Positions 1 to 6,729 are shown, counted from the first letter of the stretch. The stretch: DNA of 6,729 bases from an uncultured Chlorobiaceae bacterium (GCA_903917955.1 CAIXCO010000107.1:1-6729); one strand, 5' to 3'. Notes: a model not told the origin generated them from the letters alone. A program made the numbers and translations.

Positions 1-71
1 GCAACCAGAGGAAGGGAAAAAAGCACTATTATGTGTATATTTTCTTATGGAAAGTTTTACTCATCAAGAAA

Positions 72-87
72 TGTTTCACGTGGAACA
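72..87. other. parS: parS-like ParB-binding site (one off the perfect palindrome)
   Basis: The 16 bases read TGTTTCACGTGGAACA. This keeps the CACGTG core and differs from the perfect palindrome TGTTTCACGTGAAACA at one base (G instead of A at position 12 of the site). ParB/Spo0J proteins are known to load on such sites and spread to form the partition complex for chromosome segregation. The site ends 11 bases before the mnmG start codon, so it lies in the mnmG leader and bound ParB could affect transcription there. A second, perfect copy lies on the other side of mnmG, which strongly supports the call. ParA and ParB genes are not in this window. Confidence 0.85.
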
Positions 88-98
88 ATGCACGGCTC

Positions 99-1964
99 AT
101 GTATGATATTATAGTTGTCGGCGCTGGTCATGCCGGCTGCGAAGCGGTACTCTCCGCCGCAAGGATGGGTGTCTACTGTTTGCTCATTTCATCAAACCTT
201 ACGGCAATAGCCCGAATGTCATGCAATCCGGCCATCGGAGGTGTTGCAAAAGGACAGATCACCAGGGAGATTGATGCGCTTGGAGGGGAGATGGCAAAAG
301 CAATAGATGCAACAGGGATACAGTTCCGGATGCTCAACAGAAGTAAAGGGCCTGCTATGCACTCCCCGAGAGCTCAAGCTGACCCGACACTCTACACTCA
401 CTATATGCGCAAGATCATTGAGAGGGAGCGCAATATTGATCTTCTTCAGGATACGGTAACTGGCATAGAGTGCTCTGCCGGAATATTTATAGGAGTCAAG
501 CTCATGTCAGGACGCATCATCAGTGGTCGAGCAGCCATTCTTGCATGCGGAACATTTCTGAACGGACTGATCCATATTGGTATGAACCATTATGCAGGAG
601 GACGTACCATTGCCGACCCTCCCGTCTTCGGTCTTACAGAAAACCTTGTTGGACTGGGCTTTGCCTCTGGCAGGTTGAAGACCGGCACTCCTCCCCGTAT
701 TGATGCACGCTCTCTTGACTACTCGATGATGGAGGAGCAGAAAGGGGATAAAGAGCGTGTTACCTTTTCGTTCAGACGGACCACTGTCATTGATCGAGCG
801 CAGATCAGTTGCTTTGTAACAAAAACAAGCAGAGCGACCCATGATATCCTGAAAAAGGGATTTGACCGTTCACCCCTGTTTACCGGAAAAGTTCAGGGGA
901 TCGGGCCAAGATACTGCCCATCAATTGAGGATAAAATTTGTCGATTTCCTGACAAGGAGAGTCACCATATTTTTCTTGAACCTGAAGGATTTGAGACGAA
1001 TGAGATGTATGTCAATGGCTTTTCGACATCACTGCCTGAAGAGATTCAGTTCGAAGCACTTCGCTCTCTTCCAGGACTCAGCAAAGTAAAGATGATCAGG
1101 CCGGGTTATGCGATTGAATACGACTACTTTTTTCCGCACCAGATCAACAGAAGTCTTGAAACAAAAGTTGTTAAAAACCTTTATTTTGCCGGACAGATCA
1201 ATGGTACTTCCGGATATGAAGAGGCCGCTGCCCAAGGGTTGATTGCTGGTATAAACGCAACACTCAACATCCAGAAACGACCTCCACTCCACCTCAAACG
1301 TTCTGATGCCTATATCGGCGTACTCATTGATGACCTTATCACCAAGGAGACCAATGAACCGTACAGAATGTTTACCTCTTCGGCAGAACACCGGCTCATG
1401 CTCCGCCATGACAATGCCGATATCCGTCTTCAACACTTCGGCTTCAATGCCGGGCTGCTTGACGCAGAAACATTTTCTCTCGGAAGCAATAAACAGGCGC
1501 TTATAGCGACCCTCAATCAACTCTGCCTGAAAACAAAACTTCACCCTTCCGAAGCAAACATTCTCCTGTCTGAACTTGGTTATCCACCAGTCAATACACC
1601 GCAAGGCGCCATGAACCTCATGAAAAGACCGGGAGTTCATCTGGCAACACTTCTGGAAGCATCCCCCTCATTCAAACAGAGTGTCGAGGCCATCACCCTT
1701 GATGGCCTGGTTTACGAACAGGTTGAAATTGATCTTAAATATGAAGGCTATCTTAAACGGGATCTTTTGATGGCAGAAAAAATCTTGCGGCTCGACCTGC
1801 ATCAAATACCTGCTTCGTTCAAGTATGAGAGCGTTTCAGGTCTTTCAAACGAAGGGAGGGAAAAACTGAAAAAACATCAACCGGATACAATCGGTCAGGC
1901 GTCACGAATTCTGGGCGTTTCTCCATCAGACATCTCCATACTCATGATACGCATCGGTCGTTGA
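99..1964 (+). CDS. mnmG: tRNA uridine-5-carboxymethylaminomethyl(34) synthesis enzyme MnmG (GidA)
   Basis: MnmG is an FAD protein that, with the GTPase MnmE, builds the (carboxymethyl)aminomethyl group on wobble uridine 34 of certain tRNAs in the cytoplasm. The 621-residue product matches the usual length of about 620-630. Visible features are the N-terminal Rossmann motif GAGHAG (residues 8-13), the conserved NPAIGGVAKG and EIDALGG segment (about 43-63), LKTGTPPR, Cys42 and Cys273 in the contexts RMSCNPAIGG and GPRYCPSIED (the two conserved cysteines), the RPGYAIEYD signature (334-342), and the FAGQINGTSGYEEAAAQG stretch (from about 363). The C-terminal helical part carries KYEGYLKRD and the ending TIGQASRILGVSPSDISIL. 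I chose the ATG at 99 because family members begin MYDIIVVGAG. An in-frame GTG at 33 would add 22 unrelated residues and run through the parS-like site. No clear Shine-Dalgarno sequence precedes the ATG. The gene is first in a same-strand run, 45 bases before the polymerase gene, and is flanked by two parS-like sites. Confidence 0.97.
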   Translation: MYDIIVVGAGHAGCEAVLSAARMGVYCLLISSNLTAIARMSCNPAIGGVAKGQITREIDALGGEMAKAIDATGIQFRMLNRSKGPAMHSPRAQADPTLYTHYMRKIIERERNIDLLQDTVTGIECSAGIFIGVKLMSGRIISGRAAILACGTFLNGLIHIGMNHYAGGRTIADPPVFGLTENLVGLGFASGRLKTGTPPRIDARSLDYSMMEEQKGDKERVTFSFRRTTVIDRAQISCFVTKTSRATHDILKKGFDRSPLFTGKVQGIGPRYCPSIEDKICRFPDKESHHIFLEPEGFETNEMYVNGFSTSLPEEIQFEALRSLPGLSKVKMIRPGYAIEYDYFFPHQINRSLETKVVKNLYFAGQINGTSGYEEAAAQGLIAGINATLNIQKRPPLHLKRSDAYIGVLIDDLITKETNEPYRMFTSSAEHRLMLRHDNADIRLQHFGFNAGLLDAETFSLGSNKQALIATLNQLCLKTKLHPSEANILLSELGYPPVNTPQGAMNLMKRPGVHLATLLEASPSFKQSVEAITLDGLVYEQVEIDLKYEGYLKRDLLMAEKILRLDLHQIPASFKYESVSGLSNEGREKLKKHQPDTIGQASRILGVSPSDISILMIRIGR

Positions 1965-1975
1965 GCAGCATTGCG

Positions 1976-1991
1976 TGTTTCACGTGAAACA
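1976..1991. other. parS: perfect 16-bp palindromic parS site
   Basis: The sequence TGTTTCACGTGAAACA is identical to its own reverse complement and matches the classical bacterial chromosomal parS consensus (TGTTNCACGTGAAACA) at every base. It fills much of the 45-base gap between the mnmG stop codon and the start of the polymerase gene. The known role of such sites is to nucleate ParB, which then spreads and recruits ParA and condensin (SMC/MukB-type) complexes to the origin region. Chromosomal parS sites typically cluster near oriC, often around gidA/parAB. Nothing else recognisable is present in this gap. Confidence 0.93.
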
Positions 1992-2009
1992 TCTTCTCTC
2001 TGTTGACCT

Positions 2010-4412
2010 ATGCCTTTAACAAAACATGCAACCATGGACAGCATAATAAGTGATATCGCAACCAACGATCTTTTGTTCGGAAAAGACAAGGAGGAATTCA
2101 TTGTTGGCGCATACCAGCTTTCAGATACACAAATCAGGCTCTTTAATCGTGAAAAGGAAGGGGTTCGCCATCATGATGAGCCGTTTTTCCCCTTCTTTTT
2201 TCTTTCTGACAGCTCTCTGCTCGATGAATTTATACCTGAAAATGGGGAGAAGTTCTGGATGGTGAAGCTTGGAGGTTCGAATTATTATCAGAGTCTTGCC
2301 ATTTTTCGGAGCTGGAAAAACCACAGGGGTGCCATCGACTTTATCAACAAAAAGCGATATGGCGACTCAACTGGAGAGAGCACAAAAAACATCCCTTATG
2401 AAACCAATACCCTTCTCTACAATAAAGGTGATGCGGTCACACAATACTTTCTTCAAAGCGGAAAGACCTTGTTCAAGGGGATGATTTTTGATGACCTCTA
2501 CCGAATGCAGCTCGATATAGAGACCCATTATAACCCGGGGAAAACTCGAAGTGGTGCTGCCGGTATTGGAGATGATGAGGTGATTATTGTCTCTCTGAGC
2601 GACAGTCGGGGATGGGAGTGCGTTCTTCACTCAAAGAACAGAACCGAGCGGGAGCTTCTCGAAGAGCTTATAGCCTTGATTATTGCAATGGATCCCGATG
2701 TCATTGAAGGCCACAACATCTTCAGTTTCGATCTCTCTTACCTGCAGCGCCGTTGCGACCTGCTTGGGATTCCTTTTGCAATAGGACGCAACGGCCTGCT
2801 TCCAAAAACATATCCAGCATCAATTCGTTTCGCTGAAAGAAGTATTGATTATCCATTTTTTGATATTCCGGGTCGGCATGTGATTGATACCTTTTTTCTT
2901 GTGCAAAGCTATGACATCTCAAAACGATCAATACAGAGTTATGGACTAAAGGCTGTTGCAAAGCATTTTGGCTTTGCCTCACCGGATCGAACCTACGTTG
3001 ATTATAAAGATATTGCCTCTCTGTGGAAGACGAATCACGAAAAACTGCTTGCCTATGCCCTTGATGATGTCCGCGAAACACGAGCACTTTCATCTCTCCT
3101 TTCAGGCAGCAATTTTTACCTTTCACAGATGCTGCCTTATACTTATGCCATGACGTCGCGTATTGGACAGGCCGCAAAAATAGAAGTCCTTCTTGTCAGA
3201 GAGTATCTCCGTCGCAAGCAATCAATTCCAAAACCCTCTTCGGGAGTGCAAGGTTCAGGGGGATATACCGAAGTGTTTCTTAAAGGAATTTTGGGACCTA
3301 TTGTCTATGCGGATGTTGAGTCACTCTATCCTTCGATCATGCTCTCATACAATATATGCCCCAAGAGTGATGAGCTGAGGGCTTTTCCCGGAGTGCTTCA
3401 TGAGCTGAAAGAGCTTCGCTTCAAAGCCAAAGAGAGGGCACGGACAGAGAAAAGCGGCGGCAATCTCTCTTTGGCCAACAATTTTGACGCGATGCAGGGT
3501 TCGTTCAAGATTCTTATCAATGCCATGTATGGATACCTTGGCTTTAACGGTGGCATTTTCAACGATTTTATTGAGGCTGACAAAGTAACATCAACAGGCC
3601 AGGCACTTGCACGGCAGATGATTGTTGAATTTGAAGCCAGGAAGTGCAAAATTATTGAGGTTGATACAGATGGTATTCTTTTTATACCGCCCCCCGAAGT
3701 AACAACAGAGACCGCCGAACGGGAGCTGGTTGCAGAAGTCTCCTTGCTGATGCCGCAGGGAATCAACATCGGTTATGACGGGCGATTCAAAAAAATGATC
3801 TCCTACATGAAGAAAAACTATGCCCTTCTTGGATATGACAATATCATGATCCTGAAAGGCTCTTCACTGACCAGCAGAAGCAGTGAAAAATTTGGACGGG
3901 AGTTTGTGCGCAGGGGATTTGAAACGCTGTTGACTGAGGATATCAACGGCCTGCACAACCTCTTTACTGAATACAGAAATAGAATTTTAAACCACGAACT
4001 GGATATTTCAGACTTTTCAAGAACTGAAAGCCTTAAAAACTCCCTTGAACAGTATCTTGAAGATGTAAAAACAGGGAAGCGATCCAAATCAATCACCTAT
4101 GAAATTGTTCTGAAAAACGGCATGGAGATAACCAAAGGAGATAGAATCACTTTTTATGTATCAGGAAGTGGTGCTGGATCCGCCTCTTACGACAAAGGAA
4201 AACTTGCATCGGAATGGCAAAAAGAGCGGCCAGATGAAAATACCCAATTTTATCTGAAGCGCCTTGATGAGCATTGCCAGAAATTTATGCCGTTTTTTAA
4301 GCCCCAGGATTACAGTATGATTTTTTCGGATGATACACTTTTTACATTTTCTGCAGAAGGGATTCTGCTTCAAAAAGAGATACGACATACGGAAACAAAT
4401 TATCAAGGCTGA
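2010..4412 (+). CDS. family B DNA polymerase (DNA polymerase II-like) with 3'-5' exonuclease
   Basis: This 800-residue protein is a replicative-fold family B DNA polymerase; E. coli Pol II, of similar size, is the best-known bacterial relative. The N-terminal and exonuclease part shows Exo I LDIET (Asp169, Glu171), Exo II NIFSFD (Asn236 to Asp241) and Exo III YALDD (Tyr349 to Asp353). The polymerase part shows motif A DVESLYPSI (435-443), motif B KILINAMYG (500-508), motif C VDTDG (Asp552, Asp554) and the KKNY basic motif (601-604). All catalytic acids expected for polymerisation and proofreading are present. The thumb segment after KKNY reads KGSSLTSRSSEKFGREF (616-632), where many family B enzymes have KGxExxRRD, so it looks divergent. 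The role is probably repair, translesion or restart synthesis rather than bulk replication; this is inferred from bacterial Pol II. The ATG at 2010 gives the longest frame, and the ATG at 2034 (residue 9) is a possible alternative; neither has a clear ribosome binding site. The gene follows mnmG and a parS site and precedes the flavodiiron gene on the same strand. Confidence 0.95.
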   Translation: MPLTKHATMDSIISDIATNDLLFGKDKEEFIVGAYQLSDTQIRLFNREKEGVRHHDEPFFPFFFLSDSSLLDEFIPENGEKFWMVKLGGSNYYQSLAIFRSWKNHRGAIDFINKKRYGDSTGESTKNIPYETNTLLYNKGDAVTQYFLQSGKTLFKGMIFDDLYRMQLDIETHYNPGKTRSGAAGIGDDEVIIVSLSDSRGWECVLHSKNRTERELLEELIALIIAMDPDVIEGHNIFSFDLSYLQRRCDLLGIPFAIGRNGLLPKTYPASIRFAERSIDYPFFDIPGRHVIDTFFLVQSYDISKRSIQSYGLKAVAKHFGFASPDRTYVDYKDIASLWKTNHEKLLAYALDDVRETRALSSLLSGSNFYLSQMLPYTYAMTSRIGQAAKIEVLLVREYLRRKQSIPKPSSGVQGSGGYTEVFLKGILGPIVYADVESLYPSIMLSYNICPKSDELRAFPGVLHELKELRFKAKERARTEKSGGNLSLANNFDAMQGSFKILINAMYGYLGFNGGIFNDFIEADKVTSTGQALARQMIVEFEARKCKIIEVDTDGILFIPPPEVTTETAERELVAEVSLLMPQGINIGYDGRFKKMISYMKKNYALLGYDNIMILKGSSLTSRSSEKFGREFVRRGFETLLTEDINGLHNLFTEYRNRILNHELDISDFSRTESLKNSLEQYLEDVKTGKRSKSITYEIVLKNGMEITKGDRITFYVSGSGAGSASYDKGKLASEWQKERPDENTQFYLKRLDEHCQKFMPFFKPQDYSMIFSDDTLFTFSAEGILLQKEIRHTETNYQG

Positions 4413-4545
4413 GAACTTCGTTGATTTTATTTATCCTCACGTTGTAATGCTTATATTGCAGGGCTTGGTCATGGATGAAGATTTCTATGGCTTTTTACGA
4501 CAATGGGAGAAAGAACTTTTTTTTAATCAATTCGATATATTCAAC

Positions 4546-5769
4546 ATGATAGATAACAAAGTACTACCGATAACAGATGACGTCAGTTGGATTGGGGTTC
4601 TTGATCCCGGTCTTATCACCTTCGACATTGTCATGGAGACAAAATATGGAACAACCTATAACTCCTATTTTATCAATGCCGAAAAAAAGACAGTTATAGA
4701 AACAACAAAAGAGAAGTTCTGGCCATCATATCTTGATAAAATCAAACAGGTGACCGACCCATCCGAAATTGAGTACATAGTACTTGATCATACGGAACCC
4801 GACCACTCTGGCAATGCAAGGAACCTGCTGGCTGTTGCACCAAACGCCACGGTCGTTGGCAGCGGTAATGCCATAAAATTTCTCCGTGATCAGACTGGTC
4901 ACGACTTCAAGTCGCTTGTGGTAAAAACCGGTGACACGCTCAGTCTGGGCAATAAAACCCTGCATTTTATCAATGCGCCAAACCTTCACTGGCCCGACAC
5001 CATCTACACCTGGCTTGAGGAAGACCGCATCCTCTTCACCTGTGACTCATTTGGCTCCCATTTCTGCAATGAAGGGGTATTTGATGACCTTGTCGGTGAT
5101 TTTGATGACTCTTTTACCTACTATTTTGATACCATTCTGAAGCCATTCAGCAAATACATGCTGCAGGCGATTGAAAAAATCAAGCCGCTCGATATCAAGA
5201 TAATTTGCCCCGGTCATGGTCCGATTTTAAGATCAAACTGGAAAAAATATGTTGATCTGTCACAGAAATATGCAACAACGGCCATCGCTCTTCCACAGGA
5301 AAAGAATATCCTGATTGCTTATGTCTCAGCCTACGAAAACACAACATTGATGGCCGAAAAGATTGCGGAAGGGCTTCGCCAGTCATGTGATTTCAAGATT
5401 GATATCTGTGACATCGAAGCTATTCACCCATCAAAACTTGAAGAAAAAATCGCCCATTGTACTGGTATCATTGTTGGATCACCAACAATCAACCAGAATA
5501 TACTGCCACAAATTTATCAGATTTTTGCGACAATCAATCCCATACGCGACAAAGGAAAGCTTGCTGCTGCATTTGGTTCTTATGGCTGGAGTGGTGAGGC
5601 TGTGCGGATGATAGAGAGCAATTTTACCATGCTCAAACTGAAGGTTTTTGAACAGAGCATTGCGGTGAAATTCAAACCCCATGAGCCAGAATTTGAAAAA
5701 TGTATCGCGTTTGGAAAAGCCTATGCTGAAAAAATGATTGAGATCAACCAACTTAGTTGCTCTCTTTGA
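4546..5769 (+). CDS. FprA-type flavodiiron protein (A-type flavoprotein; O2/NO reductase)
   Basis: Flavodiiron proteins are soluble cytoplasmic enzymes that reduce O2 to water and/or NO to N2O, protecting anaerobes. The 407-residue product has the two-domain core. Residues 1 to about 250 form a metallo-beta-lactamase-like diiron domain with ligand motifs HTEPDH (His82, Glu84, Asp86, His87), NLHWPD (His148), TCDSFGSH (Asp167) and CPGHGP (His224). A flavodoxin domain from about 254 carries the FMN-loop candidates SAYENTT (261-267), GSPTINQ (311-317) and GSYGWSG (344-350). No C-terminal rubredoxin or flavin reductase domain is fused, so electrons must come from a separate donor not seen here. 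O2 versus NO preference cannot be read from the sequence. I chose the ATG at 4546 because MIDNKVLPITDDVSWIGVLD resembles the usual family N-terminus. An in-frame ATG at 4471, preceded by a weak GCAGGG, would add 25 residues. The gene starts 133 bases after the polymerase stop and ends at a strong hairpin terminator. Confidence 0.93.
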   Translation: MIDNKVLPITDDVSWIGVLDPGLITFDIVMETKYGTTYNSYFINAEKKTVIETTKEKFWPSYLDKIKQVTDPSEIEYIVLDHTEPDHSGNARNLLAVAPNATVVGSGNAIKFLRDQTGHDFKSLVVKTGDTLSLGNKTLHFINAPNLHWPDTIYTWLEEDRILFTCDSFGSHFCNEGVFDDLVGDFDDSFTYYFDTILKPFSKYMLQAIEKIKPLDIKIICPGHGPILRSNWKKYVDLSQKYATTAIALPQEKNILIAYVSAYENTTLMAEKIAEGLRQSCDFKIDICDIEAIHPSKLEEKIAHCTGIIVGSPTINQNILPQIYQIFATINPIRDKGKLAAAFGSYGWSGEAVRMIESNFTMLKLKVFEQSIAVKFKPHEPEFEKCIAFGKAYAEKMIEINQLSCSL

Positions 5770-5781
5770 GGTTTCCTTACC

Positions 5782-5827
5782 TAGATAAAAAGGAGCGTCA
5801 ACAATCCATGACGCTCCTTTTTATCTA
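5782..5827. terminator. bidirectional intrinsic terminator between convergent genes
   Basis: The arms TAGATAAAAAGGAGCGTCA (5782-5800) and TGACGCTCCTTTTTATCTA (5809-5827) are perfect 19-bp reverse complements around an 8-base loop, ACAATCCA. The inner stem is GC-rich (GGAGCGTCA), and it is followed by a run of five T on either strand, so the structure should stop transcription of both the flavodiiron gene and the recF-dciA pair. The hairpin begins 12 bases after the flavodiiron stop codon. The right arm includes the last codons and the stop codon of the dciA-like gene. Confidence 0.93.
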
Positions 5828-6114
5828 AAAATAATCTCTTTAACCATCGTCCCTGTCAGCGAGTCATTGAGCTTGGTAAGGATATCCTGCTTGCGAAAAT
5901 TGAGTTCCATTCTCCATGATGGATTTTTTACCCGAATAAACAACTCACCATTGGAAAAGCGTTCGATGGTTGTAGCAGATGAAATGGCCTCTCCTACAAC
6001 GCTATGCCAAATCTGCACGGTTTTATACTGATGGTATGCTTCGGTCATGCCCAAAACCTGACACATATCACCAATGACATCTGATATTTTTTTGGGATTT
6101 TTTGTTCTCGACAC
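5821..6114 (-). CDS. dciA: DUF721/DciA-like protein (putative replicative helicase loader)
   Basis: This 97-residue protein matches the DUF721 (DciA) pattern: an N-terminal helical part, then IWHSVVGEAISSATT (35-49), FSNGELFIRVKNPSWRMEL (53-71) with the conserved Gly, Leu and Trp67, and an end resembling ILTKLN and VKEIIFR. DciA is known in several bacteria to interact with the replicative helicase DnaB and assist its loading where DnaC/DnaI is absent. That function is transferred from the family, not shown here. The product is short and consists of little beyond the core domain, lacking a long tail. The start is a GTG, 5 bases after the recF stop codon, so the two genes are almost certainly co-transcribed. 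No convincing ribosome binding site is seen, and translation may be coupled to recF. Its TAA stop lies inside the terminator stem. DUF721 genes commonly follow recF in bacterial origin regions, which supports the call. Confidence 0.85.
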   Translation of the reverse strand: MSRTKNPKKISDVIGDMCQVLGMTEAYHQYKTVQIWHSVVGEAISSATTIERFSNGELFIRVKNPSWRMELNFRKQDILTKLNDSLTGTMVKEIIFR

Positions 6115-6119
6115 TTTTT

Positions 6120-6729
6120 TTACACTCTGATATGTTGCAGCGATTCCATCGAGAAAGTTGTGACCTTACTCCCTCCCTTTTTTTCTGCTGAAGTAATTAT
6201 CGTTTGCCCGCATGTTTCAAGTATACTAAAAATGTCGGCTGTACGTGACGCATCCAATTCACTGAAAATATCATCAAAAAGGCAGAGAGGTTTTTCTTCA
6301 AGGATTTCATGATATAATCGATACTGAGCAAGCTTGAGGGAGATGAGAAATGTTCGCAATTGACCCCGTGAAGCATATTTTTTTATCTCTTTTTCTTGAA
6401 GCAAAAAGAGCAAATCATCACGATGCGGCCCCGTCATGGTCTGTCCCCTCAATATTTCCTGTTTTTTCGTCTCTTCATACCTTGCCAAAAAAAGAGTGGC
6501 AAGTACTTCCTGTGAAGTATCATTACTGATATTTCCCAGTGAACAACGATAAAGCAGAGAAGGATGTTCATCAATTGACAATTGCTCGTACAGTGCCTGG
6601 AACTGATGAAAAAAGGGTGCCAAAAACTGCATTCGTGCATAAACAATTGATGCTGCAAGCTTTGACAGAGATTCAGTCCAGAGCGAAAGCATATCTTTGT
6701 GAACATTAATACCAGAATATAACTGTGCA
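6120..6729 (-). CDS. recF: DNA replication/repair protein RecF (C-terminal part, cut by window edge)
   Basis: RecF is an SMC/ABC-type ATPase that, with RecO and RecR, helps load RecA at single-strand gaps. About 202 C-terminal residues are visible of a protein usually near 360-370 residues; the reading frame stays open to the right edge, so the ATG at 6692 is internal and the Walker A motif lies outside. Visible family features are TGPHRDD (6414-6434), the ABC signature region SRGQLRTFLISLKLAQ (starting at 6371), and the Walker B and D-loop stretch LCLFDDIFSELDASR (starting at 6287), followed by TIITSAE. The signature reads SRGQLRT where many RecF proteins have S-x-GQQRT, a mild variation. 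The stop codon is 5 bases before the dciA-like GTG. In many bacteria recF follows dnaA and dnaN, so those genes may lie just beyond the window to the right. Confidence 0.95.
   Translation of the reverse strand, partial: AQLYSGINVHKDMLSLWTESLSKLAASIVYARMQFLAPFFHQFQALYEQLSIDEHPSLLYRCSLGNISNDTSQEVLATLFLARYEETKKQEILRGQTMTGPHRDDLLFLLQEKEIKKYASRGQLRTFLISLKLAQYRLYHEILEEKPLCLFDDIFSELDASRTADIFSILETCGQTIITSAEKKGGSKVTTFSMESLQHIRV

Noticed and set aside
27..40. TATTAT and TATATT as -10 boxes for mnmG
   Set aside because: No matching -35 element lies at suitable spacing, and such AT-rich hexamers are common by chance.
33..98. In-frame GTG extension of MnmG by 22 residues
   Set aside because: MnmG proteins begin at the MYDIIVVGAG segment, and the extension runs through the parS-like site, so it is more likely non-coding leader.
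1029..1640. 203-codon open frame on the minus strand inside mnmG
   Set aside because: It lies wholly opposite a clearly conserved gene, shows no recognisable domain, and is explained by codon structure of the plus-strand gene.
2722..3177. 151-codon open frame on the minus strand inside the polymerase gene
   Set aside because: It is antisense to the exonuclease region with its conserved motifs and has no family features of its own.
4421..4457. TTGATT with TAATGC or TATATT as a promoter for the flavodiiron gene
   Set aside because: The TAATGC match is weak at 18-base spacing and TATATT is about 25 bases away, so I could not support a promoter from sequence alone.
6449..6706. 85-codon minus-strand frame overlapping recF
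   Set aside because: It is in a different frame from the recF reading frame, which carries all the conserved RecF motifs and stays open to the window edge.
1..6729. Mobile elements, CRISPR arrays, tRNA or toxin-antitoxin genes
   Set aside because: Reading both strands I saw no repeat-spacer array, transposase motifs, terminal inverted repeats, tRNA-like cloverleaf or small paired genes; the window is filled by core genes.

Overview
The window is ordinary chromosomal DNA, most likely from a green sulfur bacterium (Chlorobiaceae, Chlorobium/Pelodictyon type). That assignment is an inference from the protein families and from gene order as I recall it for the group (recF, DUF721, flavodiiron protein, family B DNA polymerase, mnmG); no 16S or lineage marker is present. 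Base composition and codon use look even across all genes, and no transposase, integrase, CRISPR, tRNA or rRNA is visible.

The left and centre carry three plus-strand genes: mnmG (tRNA wobble-uridine modification), a family B DNA polymerase with intact exonuclease and polymerase motifs, and a flavodiiron (FprA/ROO-type) protein that reduces O2 or NO. The right end carries two minus-strand genes: the C-terminal part of recF, cut by the window edge, and a short DUF721/DciA-type gene 5 bases after it. The two groups converge on a perfect 19-bp inverted repeat with an 8-base loop that reads as a bidirectional terminator.

The most striking non-coding signal is a pair of parS-like centromere sites on either side of mnmG. 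The site between mnmG and the polymerase gene is the exact 16-bp palindrome TGTTTCACGTGAAACA. The one just ahead of mnmG, TGTTTCACGTGGAACA, breaks the palindrome at one base. They are 1904 bp apart centre to centre. Together with recF-dciA, which commonly follows dnaA-dnaN, this suggests an origin-proximal segment, with oriC/dnaA probably to the right and ParB loading sites here.

The genes mostly serve DNA replication, repair and segregation (recF, dciA, polymerase, parS), with mnmG and the flavodiiron protein as neighbours of different function. I found no evidence of a new multi-gene system. The best leads are the parS pair, a divergent thumb motif in the polymerase, and the terminator that contains the dciA stop codon.
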